A DNA stretch of 64,000 nucleotides from Arthrobacter sp. ERGS1:01. Its GTDB lineage: Bacteria > Actinomycetota > Actinomycetes > Actinomycetales > Micrococcaceae. The stretch spans positions 3,658,001-3,722,000 of the forward strand of contig NZ_CP012479.1 in NCBI RefSeq assembly GCF_001281315.1. The letters run 5' to 3'. Every line of letters begins with the position of its first letter. Position 1 is the first letter of the stretch. The notes beneath the pieces are model-generated. The model was given only the letters and a program-made list of their open reading frames with translations. It had not been told where the DNA came from and did no database searches. Positions 9,189 to 19,336 of the stretch are shown here, in pieces. Both the position numbers and the translations under genes were made by a program.

Positions 9189-11588
9189 CTAGCGCGCCTG
9201 GTCAAACGGCTCGCCGTCGAACACGCAAAACTGCAGCACGCCCTCGTTCATGGACTCGGCGACCGCAAACGCGTCCGCTACCGGGGCCTCGTCGAGCACG
9301 GCAAGTTCGTAGTGGAACTGGTGGAAGCCGCCCAGGCTTGCCTTGAAGTTGGTCTCCCAAAAATTGTTCATGACCCAGGAGTAGACCTCGTCGACGTTCG
9401 GCGCACCCTCCCCCATGAGGCGCACCGGGCCCGCCTCCAGTGAGCCCATCGCGACCAGCGGAGCATCGGCGCACACCAGGACGATCGGCGCGGCCGAGTT
9501 GAACACCACGGCGTTTTGCAACGCGTAAAAGTCGACGCAGCTGCCGGGGAGCTGATCGATCCGCGGCCGCATGATGGCAGCGGCCTTGTCGAGGTGGGTT
9601 TCCTCCGCGACAAACGGCAGCGAGAGATACAGGTTTTCGGGCTCCCACACGCTGGTCTTGTGCAGTCGCAGGTCGATGTCGAGCTTTGCGGCTGACTTGT
9701 AGGCGGTGAGGATCACCGCACAGTCCTGCGCGCCGTCGAGCTCGTAGCCCAGCTCAACCCTTGAGTACAGCGGGCCGTCCTCGCGCACCTGGACGTCGAC
9801 GAGCTTGCCGGCGCTTCGCTGGGTGCGCGCCGCCTTGCGGTTGCGGCCCAGGTTGCGCCGCACGCTGGCGTAATCCTCGCCCATGCGGCGCGGCGTGACC
9901 TCGTAGATGGGGGTGAAGGCGCCATAGGGCCGCCCTTCCGCGATGAGCTCACGCTGGTTTTTCTTGTCGAAAATCGAGGTGATTCCCCCACCAACCCGGT
10001 AGCGGATCCTGAGGAATTCATTGTCGATCTCCCCGGTGGTCGCGACGCCGCCGGCCGCGCGCCTCTCCTCGACGTCCCAGCCCAGGTCTTCGACGCCGTC
10101 CACGCCGGCGGAAGCCCGCAGACTGGCGAGTTTCTTCGTGGGTGCGGGCACCTCGCGAAGCACAAATTTGACCACTTCCCCGGGATTGAAGTCCGTCCAC
10201 AGGCACACCGCCGGGCCGCGCGACTGCCTGCCCAGCTGGAAAGGCACGCTCTTGCCCATCGCCGCATTGACGATCTCGAAGTGCTCGTGGCCATAGAAGT
10301 GCTCGACGTCGAACACCACCATCGTCGAGACCGGCCGGTCATGCGGATTGACCGCTCGGAACGAAAGCTCGCGCTGGGCCGACGGGGCGGACTCGCCGAA
10401 ATGTGCCTGGATGCTTTCCCGCACGATCGTGGCGGATTCGGAGGCCTTGAGCGCATAGAGCCGCTTCCACTGGTCAAGGTTGTTGACCTGCGGGTGGAAC
10501 GGTTCGGTGATCGAGGCGGAGTGCCCCCAGGTGTGCTCGCCGTAGAACATCAGGTTGGCGTAGGCAGATGCGTAGTCGCCGGGAGCGGCAAGCTGTTCCT
10601 GCGGGTCAAGCTTCCCCGCCAGGTGCAGGCTCCGGGCGGCCGCCCGGTATTGGGTGACATCAGCCGGTGTCGAGGCCATCCCGTCGGCCCACCAGTCGGT
10701 CCAGTCGCCGCGGTGCGTGGGAATCTCAATGCCGGAGGCGAGGACGGCGCCAAAGAACTCGTCGAGGGTGGCAAGCTTTAGTTCTATCCCGTGGCCCTCC
10801 GCGTTGAAGCGCTCACAGAACTCAACGGTCTTCAGCGAGGGTGAGGCGTTGTCGGTGGTGTAGCTGCACACGCTCACCGGCGAGAACGGCAGCTCGTAGC
10901 CCTCCGCTTGCAAACTGTCCACATAGTCGACAACCCGCTGGACGGCGAGTTCATGGCTGTCGATCCGGGTCCCCGCCTGCCCGTTCCGGAGCACGTATTC
11001 GTAGGCCGGCGTCCCGGCCAGGCCGAGCTCGTTGCCCAGCATGTAGTGATCGCCAGACCAGGCGAGGATCTTCTCGCCGAGCGGCGACTCCCACCAAAAC
11101 GCCGTCTGTTTGCGGCCCAGGGGGTAGTAGCCGTGGTGGGTATGGATGTTCGACATGAGGTGCTTGACGCCCTGGCGGGCAAGGATGTCGGCGAATCCCC
11201 AGCTGTATCCGTTGACGTCGGCCGTCAGCGCGCTCACGGCCGCCAGCCCCAGGGCGTCCCTCTCGGCCTTCGCCTCGTCCATGATCCGGTGGTGGACGAA
11301 CCCGGGAATCAGGTCGGTGAGGTTGAAATAGCTTGCCGACAGGCCGATGCGCCCGTCACGGACGGCTTTCACGAAACGGTTCCGCTCGCCGCAGTCGGCG
11401 ACCTTCAGGAATTCGTGGACGGCCCAGTACCCCTCGCAGTTCCAGCGGAAACGCGGCTCACGCTCAACCAGCTCGAGTGCCTCGCGAATGAACGCGATGT
11501 GATGCGACTTCACCTTCTCCTGCGTATCGGTGTACCCGATATCCGTGTGCGTGGTGTGAAGGACGTAAAGGGTGAAATTGGCTGCCAC
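9189..11588 (-). CDS. Glycoside hydrolase family 38-like protein (alpha-mannosidase superfamily)
   Basis: Large cytoplasmic enzyme (799 aa from the GTG start) resembling the GH38 alpha-mannosidase fold. Near the N-terminus HTTHTDIGY (11-19) gives the metal-binding H-x-D pattern (H14, D16). TADVNGYSWGF contains a candidate nucleophile Asp (D124), and C-terminal beta-sandwich domains follow. There is no signal peptide. The GTG at 11586-11588 has GGAG 6 nt upstream; a longer frame reaching a TTG at 11675 lacks support. It stands alone, downstream of the hspR operon on the same strand but separated by a strong palindrome. Substrate is unknown; other uncharacterised GH38-like families share these motifs. 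Confidence 0.75.
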   Translation of the reverse strand: MAANFTLYVLHTTHTDIGYTDTQEKVKSHHIAFIREALELVEREPRFRWNCEGYWAVHEFLKVADCGERNRFVKAVRDGRIGLSASYFNLTDLIPGFVHHRIMDEAKAERDALGLAAVSALTADVNGYSWGFADILARQGVKHLMSNIHTHHGYYPLGRKQTAFWWESPLGEKILAWSGDHYMLGNELGLAGTPAYEYVLRNGQAGTRIDSHELAVQRVVDYVDSLQAEGYELPFSPVSVCSYTTDNASPSLKTVEFCERFNAEGHGIELKLATLDEFFGAVLASGIEIPTHRGDWTDWWADGMASTPADVTQYRAAARSLHLAGKLDPQEQLAAPGDYASAYANLMFYGEHTWGHSASITEPFHPQVNNLDQWKRLYALKASESATIVRESIQAHFGESAPSAQRELSFRAVNPHDRPVSTMVVFDVEHFYGHEHFEIVNAAMGKSVPFQLGRQSRGPAVCLWTDFNPGEVVKFVLREVPAPTKKLASLRASAGVDGVEDLGWDVEERRAAGGVATTGEIDNEFLRIRYRVGGGITSIFDKKNQRELIAEGRPYGAFTPIYEVTPRRMGEDYASVRRNLGRNRKAARTQRSAGKLVDVQVREDGPLYSRVELGYELDGAQDCAVILTAYKSAAKLDIDLRLHKTSVWEPENLYLSLPFVAEETHLDKAAAIMRPRIDQLPGSCVDFYALQNAVVFNSAAPIVLVCADAPLVAMGSLEAGPVRLMGEGAPNVDEVYSWVMNNFWETNFKASLGGFHQFHYELAVLDEAPVADAFAVAESMNEGVLQFCVFDGEPFDQAR

Positions 11589-11702
11589 GATGCTCCAGTG
11601 CTGTTCAGCGGTTGCGAGTGGTTGTCGGATGTCGCGACGAGAGAGTCGGCTAGCGCTCCAAGTTATCGATGCCAACGCGGCGAGTCAAGCATTTTCCACG
11701 AA

Positions 11703-11763
11703 AACGGGGCCAACTCGGGAGAACGGTGGGAAGTTCCCACCTTTCTCGCGAGTTGGCCCCGTT
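11703..11763. terminator. 61-bp near-perfect palindrome (hspR operon terminator or REP-like element)
   Basis: Arms 11703-11732 and 11734-11763 match at 28 of 30 positions around a single G. It lies just after the hspR stop and would end the chaperone operon transcript. It is far longer than a usual terminator stem and has no T-run. Confidence 0.6.
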
Positions 11764-11815
11764 CTCAGTATCTGGGGCGCGGTTTGGCACCGCTCCCGCT
11801 GACTGCCAGGCCCGC

Positions 11816-12250
11816 TTAGGGCCGCGGGCGCCAGACGACGACGGCCTGGCTGCGGGCGCGCGGGCGCTGCCCCCGGGCCAGGGCCACAATGTCCCCGCCC
11901 GCCAGGCCTGCCGCAAACACCCGTCCGTTGGGCCGCAGGGGCCGGGATTGGGCCGTGACCGCGGCCAGTTCCGCCGACAGCTCGGCAACCCGGCTGCGGA
12001 GTGCCTCGACCTGGTTTTCCAGCTCCATGATCCGGCGGATCCCCTCCAGGGACACACCCTCCTGGGAGAGCCGCTGGACCTCGCGCAGCATCTCGACGTC
12101 GTGCTGGGAGTACCGCCGCGACCGGCCGGGGGCCCGGCTGGGCTTGACGATGCCGAGCCGATCGTACTGGCGCAGCGTTTGCGGATGCATCTCGGCAAGC
12201 TCCGCAGCCACGGAGATCACGAAGATGGGCGCGTAGGGGTCAACATTCAT
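11816..12250 (-). CDS. hspR: Heat-shock repressor HspR (MerR family)
   Basis: Autoregulatory repressor of the dnaK operon; it binds HAIR inverted repeats, usually with DnaK as co-repressor. The N-terminal MerR winged helix contains HPQTLRQYDRLGIVKPSR and SRRYSQHDVEMLREV; a coiled coil follows (about residues 68-100), then a short Arg-rich tail. The gene is last in dnaK-grpE-dnaJ-hspR, the standard actinobacterial order, and the target HAIR sites are visible upstream of dnaK at 15929-16003. Confidence 0.95.
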   Translation of the reverse strand: MNVDPYAPIFVISVAAELAEMHPQTLRQYDRLGIVKPSRAPGRSRRYSQHDVEMLREVQRLSQEGVSLEGIRRIMELENQVEALRSRVAELSAELAAVTAQSRPLRPNGRVFAAGLAGGDIVALARGQRPRARSQAVVVWRPRP

Positions 12251-12305
12251 GGTGATCTCCTATCTAACTGTTCCGGTGGTTGAGCGGCTGGGGAGCAAAA
12301 CCGTG

Positions 12306-12327
12306 GATCTCGACAAGCTCGATCACC
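12306..12327. repeat. Dispersed intergenic repeat, copy A
   Basis: GATCTCGACAAGCTCGATCA and neighbouring bases lie between dnaJ and hspR. It is related to copies at 13371-13415, 22374-22397 and 28634-28657. Confidence 0.6.
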
Positions 12328-12353
12328 GAGCCGGGCTCGATCACCGGATGTCG

Positions 12354-13331
12354 CTACAGCTTGGCTTTTTCCTTCAAGCCCGCCCGGGGGTCGCCGTCGG
12401 CAGTCGCGGCGGCAAACGCGCGCACGGCGGCCTCGGCTTCCTTGGAGAGCTTTTGCGGAACGGCCACGTCGATCGTGACCAGCAGGTCGCCGTCGCCCTT
12501 GGCGGACTTCACGCCCGCGCCCTTGACCCGCAGGGTCCGGCCCGACGGGGTGCCCGCGGGGACACGCAGCCGGACGGTGTCGCCGGTCAGCGTGGGGACG
12601 CTGATATCGGCGCCCAGCGCAGCCTCGGAAAAGCTGACGGGAACGTGGATGCGGATGTTGTTGCCGTCCCGGACAAAGAAGTCGTGGGGTTTGACGTTGA
12701 CGGTCACCACGAGGTCGCCCGGACCTGCGGCGCCGGACTGGCCCTTGCCCTTGACCCGGACCTTTTGGCCGTCCTTGATGCCCGCGGGGATGCGGACGTC
12801 GATCACGTCACCGTTGGGTTCGCGCAGCGCGATCTTGGTGCCGTGGATGGAACCGGCGAAGGAGATGCTGGTGGCCGCCGAGCGGTCGGCGCCCTTCGTG
12901 GGGGTTTGCTGGTAGCCGCCAAAGCCGCCGCCACCGCCAAAGAGGTCCGCGAATTCCGGTGGCAGGCCTGAGCCGCCAAAGCCGGGTGAGCTGCGGCGTC
13001 CGCCGCGTCCGCCGCCAAAGAGGTCGCCAAAGACGTCGTCGAAGCCTGCTCCGCCGCCCTGGCCGCCGGCGCCGCCGGCACTGAACCGGGCACCGCCGCC
13101 CATGGCGCGGATGGCGTCGTACTGCTCGCGGTCGTCCTTGCTGGAGAGCACGGAATACGCTTCGGAGACGTCCTTGAAAGTCTTTTCGGCCTTGGCATCG
13201 CCGGGGTTCTTGTCCGGGTGGAACTTGCGCGCCAACCCCCGGTAAGCCTTTTTGATGTCGGCGTCCGACGCATCTTTGGACACCCCAAGGATCTTGTAAA
13301 AGTCTTTCTCTGCCCAGTCCTGACTTGCCAA
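12354..13331 (-). CDS. dnaJ: DnaJ-family co-chaperone without zinc finger
   Basis: Hsp40 that delivers substrates to DnaK and stimulates its ATPase. The J domain (about 8-75) has the HPD motif in [12 protein letters not shown] Gly/Phe-rich linker (about 78-145, repeated FGG/GGG) and two C-terminal substrate-binding beta domains follow. The four CxxCxGxG zinc-binding repeats of classical type I DnaJ are absent; no Cys cluster exists. At 325 aa it is therefore of the type II/CbpA pattern, although it occupies the dnaJ position in the operon. Confidence 0.93.
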   Translation of the reverse strand: MASQDWAEKDFYKILGVSKDASDADIKKAYRGLARKFHPDKNPGDAKAEKTFKDVSEAYSVLSSKDDREQYDAIRAMGGGARFSAGGAGGQGGGAGFDDVFGDLFGGGRGGRRSSPGFGGSGLPPEFADLFGGGGGFGGYQQTPTKGADRSAATSISFAGSIHGTKIALREPNGDVIDVRIPAGIKDGQKVRVKGKGQSGAAGPGDLVVTVNVKPHDFFVRDGNNIRIHVPVSFSEAALGADISVPTLTGDTVRLRVPAGTPSGRTLRVKGAGVKSAKGDGDLLVTIDVAVPQKLSKEAEAAVRAFAAATADGDPRAGLKEKAKL

Positions 13332-13370
13332 GACGCCTCCTTTTCTAAAGTTTGTATGTTAAAGCCGGGT

Positions 13371-13415
13371 GTCGAGCTTGTCGAGACGAAGGGTCTCGAC
13401 AAGCCCGACCACCGG
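13371..13415. repeat. Dispersed intergenic repeat, copy B (inverted pair)
   Basis: Between grpE and dnaJ, GTCGAGCTTGTCGAGAC (13371-13387) faces GTCTCGACAAGCCCGAC (13393-13409), forming a hairpin. Each arm matches the repeat seen at 12306, 22374 and 28634. Confidence 0.65.
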
Positions 13416-13424
13416 TTTGCAGTG

Positions 13425-13982
13425 TTACTCCGGTACGGAGACGATCACCTGTGCGGCGCGCAGGATACGCTCGCCGGACTTGTAACCATTGCGCAGCACC
13501 TGGCTGACGGTGTCAACCTCGACGTCGGCCGACGGCTGCTGGATCAGCGCCTCGTGCACGGTCGGATCGAACGGGATGCCGGTGGCGTCGATCTTCTCCA
13601 ATCCGTAGGTGGTCAGCGCGGTTTCGAGCTTGCTGGCGATCGCGGCGAACGGACCTTCAACAATGTCGCCGTGGGTACGCCCGGCGTCAATGTCATCGAG
13701 GACCGGAAGCAGCGAGTTCAGCACGCCGATGACGGCCATCTGGCCGGCCACTGCCCGGTCGCGCTCAACGCGCTTGCGGTAGTTGACGTACTCGGCCTGC
13801 AGGCGAAGAAGGTCGTTCTTCAGCTCGGCAGCGTCGTCGCCGGCACCCTGGGCCACGGCCTCCTCGGCCGGGACCTCAACACCGTTGAGGATGTCCTCGG
13901 CCTGGGAGAGCGCGTCGCCTTCGGGGGTCTCGGCGGGTTCTACCGCCGGCTCGCCCTCTTCGGGGTTTACGGACTCAGACAT
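13425..13982 (-). CDS. grpE: Nucleotide exchange factor GrpE
   Basis: Releases ADP from DnaK. It has an acidic N-terminus (MSESVNPEEGEPAVEPAE), a long helix around DDAAELKNDLLRLQAEYVNYRKRVERDR, and the C-terminal beta domain with IDPTVHEA-like sequence (FDPTVHEALIQQ) and GYKSGERILRAAQVIVS. Its length of 185 aa is normal. It starts 2 nt after the dnaK stop, so translation is probably coupled. Confidence 0.97.
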   Translation of the reverse strand: MSESVNPEEGEPAVEPAETPEGDALSQAEDILNGVEVPAEEAVAQGAGDDAAELKNDLLRLQAEYVNYRKRVERDRAVAGQMAVIGVLNSLLPVLDDIDAGRTHGDIVEGPFAAIASKLETALTTYGLEKIDATGIPFDPTVHEALIQQPSADVEVDTVSQVLRNGYKSGERILRAAQVIVSVPE

Positions 13983-13984
13983 GG

Positions 13985-15844
<1,860 letters not shown>

Positions 15845-15928
15845 AAGGGCATTTCCTTTCAGTATCCGCTGCTCAAGGTGTTCGGCCTGCGGCATTCTCC
15901 GCGGCCGTTTCGCTCAACCAGCGGTGTA

Positions 15929-15947
15929 TTGAGCGTTCTGCACTCAA
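15929..15947. promoter_or_regulatory. HAIR operator 1 (HspR site)
   Basis: TTGAG, 9 nt, CTCAA: fits the HspR-associated inverted repeat CTTGAGT-N7-ACTCAAG. It lies 85 bp upstream of dnaK. Confidence 0.85.
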
Positions 15948-15976
15948 CTCTACTCACGCCGGAATTTAAGTCAAAC

Positions 15977-16003
15977 AAAGTTGAGCGCAGGAGGCTCAAC
16001 TTT
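15977..16003. promoter_or_regulatory. HAIR operator 2 (HspR site)
   Basis: AAAGTTGAG, 9 nt, CTCAACTTT: a perfect 9-bp-arm dyad with the HAIR half-site spacing. It lies 133 bp upstream of dnaK, and its centre is 48-52 bp (about five helical turns) from HAIR 1. Confidence 0.85.
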
Positions 16004-16062
16004 CGCTTTGGGCGGACAGGAACGACTCCGGTGGGCCTGCGGAAGCCACTCCGCGCCTACGC

Positions 16063-16093
16063 TTGACCCTGACACCGTGTGAGGCCGTAGAAC
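16063..16093 (+). promoter_or_regulatory. MerR-type promoter/operator with 19-bp spacer
   Basis: TTGACC (16063-16068) and TAGAAC (16088-16093) are separated by 19 bp instead of 17, as at promoters activated by MerR-family proteins. The spacer contains the dyad CCTGACAC-C-GTGTGAGG (7 of 8 bases paired). It directly precedes a MerR gene, so autoregulation is likely. Confidence 0.7.
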
Positions 16094-16103
16094 GGAAGAT
16101 GTC

Positions 16104-16955
16104 ATGTTCAAAATAGGAGATTTCGCCAGGGCGGGCCGCGTATCCGTGCGCATGCTGCACCACTACGACAGCATCGGACTGCTGCGCCCGGCCCACGTCG
16201 ACACCACCGGATACCGGCTCTACGAGGCAACCCAGCTGGCCCGGCTCAACCGGATCGTTGCGCTGAAGGACCTCGGCTTCACGCTGGAAACCGTGGCCGC
16301 CATCCTGGACACGAGCCTGAGCGCGGCCGAGTTGCGCGGCATGTTGCGGCTGCGCCGCAGCGAGCTCCGGGAGCAGCTGGCCGCCGATTCGGCCCGGCTG
16401 GCGGCGGTCGAGGCGAGACTCCACGTCATTGAAAGCGAGGGCGTCATGCCCGAGAACGATGTCACCATCAAGAGCGTCCCGGCCGTGCGGCTGGCGGAGC
16501 TGTCCGCCACCGCCGACAGCTTTGAGCCGCCGTCCATCACCCCCGTCATCACCCCGCTGTTCGACCGGTTGATCGGGGCCCTGCGGGCCGCGGGGGTCAT
16601 CCCGATCGGCCCGGGCGTTGCCTACTACGACCCCCTCGAGGACGGCCGGATCACGGTCCACGCCGGATTCCCGGTCCCCGCGAACACTGTTTCCCCTGGC
16701 GCCGGCACCGAATCGGCTCCGGAAGCCTCCTTCGCGATCGTTGACCTGCCGGCGATCGAGCAGGCGGCCACCTTGATCCACCGGGGCCCCATGGACGACG
16801 TCATGCCGTCCGTGCAGGCCCTGGCGCAGTGGATCGAGGCAAACGGCTACGCGTCCACCGGCTACAACCGGGAGCTCTACCTGGACTACGGCATGGGCGA
16901 GGACCCGGCCCAGTGGGTGACCGAGCTGCAGGAACCCGTGACCCGGGCGGGGTAG
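16104..16955 (+). CDS. MerR-family regulator with GyrI-like effector-binding domain
   Basis: Transcription factor of the TipA/BmrR type, 283 aa. The N-terminal MerR helix-turn-helix is MFKIGDFARAGRVSVRMLHHYDSIGLLRP (residues 1-29 by position), followed by a long helix and coiled coil to about 115. The C-terminal half (VTIKSVPAVRLAELSA onward) matches the GyrI-like/AraC-E ligand-binding domain that senses hydrophobic cations or drugs. The promoter upstream has the MerR-type 19-bp spacer. No neighbouring exporter is an obvious target; the next gene is a methyltransferase. Confidence 0.9.
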   Translation: MFKIGDFARAGRVSVRMLHHYDSIGLLRPAHVDTTGYRLYEATQLARLNRIVALKDLGFTLETVAAILDTSLSAAELRGMLRLRRSELREQLAADSARLAAVEARLHVIESEGVMPENDVTIKSVPAVRLAELSATADSFEPPSITPVITPLFDRLIGALRAAGVIPIGPGVAYYDPLEDGRITVHAGFPVPANTVSPGAGTESAPEASFAIVDLPAIEQAATLIHRGPMDDVMPSVQALAQWIEANGYASTGYNRELYLDYGMGEDPAQWVTELQEPVTRAG

Positions 16956-16974
16956 CCCCGAACGCCGGGACGCC

Positions 16975-17034
16975 GCGAGGTGCGCTGGCGGCGCTACGGC
17001 GAGGTGCGCCGGCGGCGCTGCGGCGAGCGCCGCC
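16975..17034. repeat. 24-bp tandem repeat, about 2.5 units
   Basis: GCGAGGTGCGCYGGCGGCGC plus four bases recurs at 16975-16998 and 16999-17022 with two differences, followed by a partial third unit (GCGAGCGCCGCC). It lies between the MerR and methyltransferase genes. Confidence 0.6.
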
Positions 17035-17093
17035 GTCGTTCCTCCCCCACGTCCGGGGTGCAAGAAGCTGTGGCGCACGGGATGACGGCGGCG

Positions 17094-17099
17094 TACGCT
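17094..17099 (+). promoter_or_regulatory. -10 hexamer TACGCT, leaderless start
   Basis: TACGCT ends 7 nt before the ATG at 17107, and no Shine-Dalgarno is present. Confidence 0.5.
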
Positions 17100-17106
17100 C
17101 CGTTCT

Positions 17107-17925
17107 ATGAGCGAGCAATCCGGTTCCGGCGACGTCTACACCCACGGGCATCATGAGAGCGTGCTGCGGTCGCATGCGGCGCGGACGGCCGCCAATTCCG
17201 CCGCCTACCTCATCCCCCACCTGAGCCATGGGCTGCGCGTGCTCGATGTGGGGTCCGGCCCGGGCACCATCACGGCCGATTTTGCCCGCCTGGTGGCGCC
17301 CGGCGAGGTGCTGGGCCTGGACAGGTCCCCCGACGTGGTGGCCGCCGCAACCGCCCTGGCCGCCGGAGCGCACCTGATGAATTTGAGCTTCGACACCGGG
17401 GACATCTACGCCCTCGACTTCCCGGACGACACCTTTGACGTGGTGCACGCCCACCAGGTGCTCCAACACCTGACCGATCCCGTCGCGGCGCTGCGGGAGA
17501 TGCGCCGGGTGGCAAAGCCCGGCGGCCTGGTGGCCGTGCGCGACGCCGATTTCCACGGCATGTCCTGGTACCCGGAGCTGCCCGCCATGGCGGAGTGGAT
17601 GGAGCTGTACCAAAAGGTGGCCCGGCACAACCAGGCCGAGCCCGACGCCGGCCGCCGGCTGATCCACTGGGCCCGCGATGCGGGCTTCACCGAGGTGTCG
17701 CCGTCGAGCGCCAACTGGCTGTACGCGACGGCGGACGAGCGCGCCTGGATTTCGGGGATCTGGGCGGACCGGGTGGAAAAGTCGGCATTGGCCGAACAGG
17801 CGTTGTCCTACGGCTTGGCGGATGCCGCCGCGCTGGCCCGGATTGCCGCGGGCTGGCGGGAATGGGGCGCCGCGGCCGACGGCTGGTTCCTGATGCCCAA
17901 CGGGGAGATCCTGGCCCGGGCCTAG
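17107..17925 (+). CDS. Class I SAM-dependent methyltransferase (UbiE-like)
   Basis: Small-molecule methyltransferase of 272 aa. The Rossmann core shows VLDVGSGPGTIT (motif I, about 46-57), EVLGLDRSP (motif II acidic loop), and FDVVHAHQVLQHLTDP (post-I region), then MRRVAKPGGLVAVRD. This pattern is shared with UbiE/COQ5 and many methyltransferases of secondary metabolism, so the acceptor cannot be assigned. It is probably leaderless; the TMEM175-like gene follows 34 nt downstream. Confidence 0.87.
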   Translation: MSEQSGSGDVYTHGHHESVLRSHAARTAANSAAYLIPHLSHGLRVLDVGSGPGTITADFARLVAPGEVLGLDRSPDVVAAATALAAGAHLMNLSFDTGDIYALDFPDDTFDVVHAHQVLQHLTDPVAALREMRRVAKPGGLVAVRDADFHGMSWYPELPAMAEWMELYQKVARHNQAEPDAGRRLIHWARDAGFTEVSPSSANWLYATADERAWISGIWADRVEKSALAEQALSYGLADAAALARIAAGWREWGAAADGWFLMPNGEILARA

Positions 17926-17959
17926 GGGCGCACATTCCAACATTTGGCGAAAGGCCCGG

Positions 17960-18559
17960 ATGGACAAGAACCGGCTTGAAGCACTCAGCGACGGCGTGCT
18001 GGCGATCATCATCACCATCATGGTGCTCGAGTTCAAGACGCCGGCCACCGCCGATTGGGCGGGACTGGCGAGCATCTTCCCGACCCTGCTGAGCTACCTG
18101 CTGAGCTTCATCTACATCGGCATCTACTGGAACAACCACCACCACATGATCAAGCTGGCCAACGAGGTGACCGGCGGCATCCTCTGGGCCAATCTGCACC
18201 TGCTTTTTTGGCTGTCACTGGTGCCGTTCATGACCCGGTGGATGGACGAATCCGGCTTCGCCATGGTCCCGGTGTTCATCTACGGCGTGAACCTGATGCT
18301 GGCTGCGATCGCGTACACGATCCTGCAAACGGGATTCGTCCGCCAACAGGGCCCGGACGGACCGCTGGCCACCGCTCTTGGAAGGAACACCAAGGGACGG
18401 CTTTCCCCGTTCATCTACGTGGCCGGCTGCGCCCTGACGTTCGTGTCCCCGTTTATTGGCCTGGCCGCCTACACCGTGGTGGCCGCCATCTGGCTGGTCC
18501 CGGACCGCCGCCTGGAACGGGCCATCCGCGACGGCGCCGCAGGCAGCCCGGCATCGTAG
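17960..18559 (+). CDS. TMEM175-family potassium channel-like membrane protein
   Basis: Integral membrane protein of 199 aa with six hydrophobic spans. The first helix carries the family signature LSDGVLAIIITIMVLE (FSDGVxAIxxTxxxLE consensus), which lines the pore in bacterial TMEM175 K+ channels. A histidine cluster (YWNNHHHMI) follows the second helix. RBS GAAAGG precedes the ATG. Bacterial members are K+-selective tetramers lacking the classical TVGYG filter; conduction by this one is inferred. Confidence 0.87.
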   Translation: MDKNRLEALSDGVLAIIITIMVLEFKTPATADWAGLASIFPTLLSYLLSFIYIGIYWNNHHHMIKLANEVTGGILWANLHLLFWLSLVPFMTRWMDESGFAMVPVFIYGVNLMLAAIAYTILQTGFVRQQGPDGPLATALGRNTKGRLSPFIYVAGCALTFVSPFIGLAAYTVVAAIWLVPDRRLERAIRDGAAGSPAS

Positions 18560-18581
18560 GCGGTTTGATCGCATAACGGCG

Positions 18582-18629
18582 CTTTCCGGGCTCATAGGTG
18601 GTTCCCTGCCACCCTATAAGCCCGGAAAG
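18582..18629. terminator. Stem-loop terminator after TMEM175 gene
   Basis: Arms 18582-18601 and 18609-18629 pair over about 20 bp with one mismatch and one bulge, with a 7-nt loop. Confidence 0.65.
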
Positions 18630-18675
18630 GGCCGGTAAGCGGGAATTGGACCTCAAAGGGACGGCCGCGCCCCCG

Positions 18676-18681
18676 TATGCT
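18676..18681 (+). promoter_or_regulatory. -10 hexamer TATGCT, leaderless start
   Basis: TATGCT ends 6 nt before the GTG at 18688. Confidence 0.55.
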
Positions 18682-18687
18682 TGGCGG

Positions 18688-19308
18688 GTGGATTTCTCCT
18701 TATGGCTGGCCCTTGCCGGCGCCGGCGCAATGATCAGCCTGACCCCCGGCGCGGGCGCCATCAACACCATGTCCAACGCGCTGACCAGCGGATTCAAGCG
18801 CTCCATCTGGGGCATCCTCGGCCAACAGCTGGCCCTTGTCATCCACGTCATCATCGTGGCGGCCGGCGTGGGCATCCTGGTCTCCAGCTCGCCGTTCCTG
18901 TTCCACCTGATCCGATACGCGGGCGCCGCCTATTTGGTCTACCTGGGCGTGCGGAAACTGCTGGCCAAGGCCGAACACCCCGACGCCGGTGAGTCCGAGG
19001 CCGTCCAGGAGCACGGCTTTTCCATGTTCCGACGCGGCTTTTGGGTGAACCTGCTCAACCCCAAGGCCATCGTGTTCTTCCTGGCGTTCATGCCGCAGTT
19101 CATCCGCACCGACCGGCCCCTGGTGCCGCAATACGTGGTCCTGACGGCCACCGTGGTGGTCATCGACATCATCGTCATGTGGCTCATCTTTGCCGCCGGC
19201 GCCAAACAGCTCAAGCACCTGACCACCAGCGAGCGCGGCCAGCTCATCCTGAACCGGATCTTTGGCCTGCTGTTCATCGGCGTGGGCATCCTGCTCGCGT
19301 TCATCTGA
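18688..19308 (+). CDS. LysE/RhtB-family amino-acid exporter
   Basis: Efflux permease of 206 aa with about six transmembrane helices. The N-terminal family motif reads LALAGAGAMISLTPGAGAIN, close to the RhtB consensus with the conserved TPGP-like turn, and NPKAIVFFLAFMPQF is the second RhtB signature. Members export homoserine, threonine, lysine or related metabolites; the substrate is not predictable. GTG 18688 is chosen because a -10 lies 6 nt upstream and the residues before it (from 18598) are not membrane-like and overlap the terminator. Confidence 0.88.
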   Translation: MDFSLWLALAGAGAMISLTPGAGAINTMSNALTSGFKRSIWGILGQQLALVIHVIIVAAGVGILVSSSPFLFHLIRYAGAAYLVYLGVRKLLAKAEHPDAGESEAVQEHGFSMFRRGFWVNLLNPKAIVFFLAFMPQFIRTDRPLVPQYVVLTATVVVIDIIVMWLIFAAGAKQLKHLTTSERGQLILNRIFGLLFIGVGILLAFI

Positions 19309-19324
19309 CCCGGCCCGCCCTCGC

Positions 19325-19330
19325 TACACT
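19325..19330 (+). promoter_or_regulatory. -10 hexamer TACACT, leaderless start
   Basis: TACACT ends 6 nt before the ATG at 19337; this defines the start of the small membrane gene and excludes the longer frame from 19262. Confidence 0.55.
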
Positions 19331-19336
19331 TTCCCC

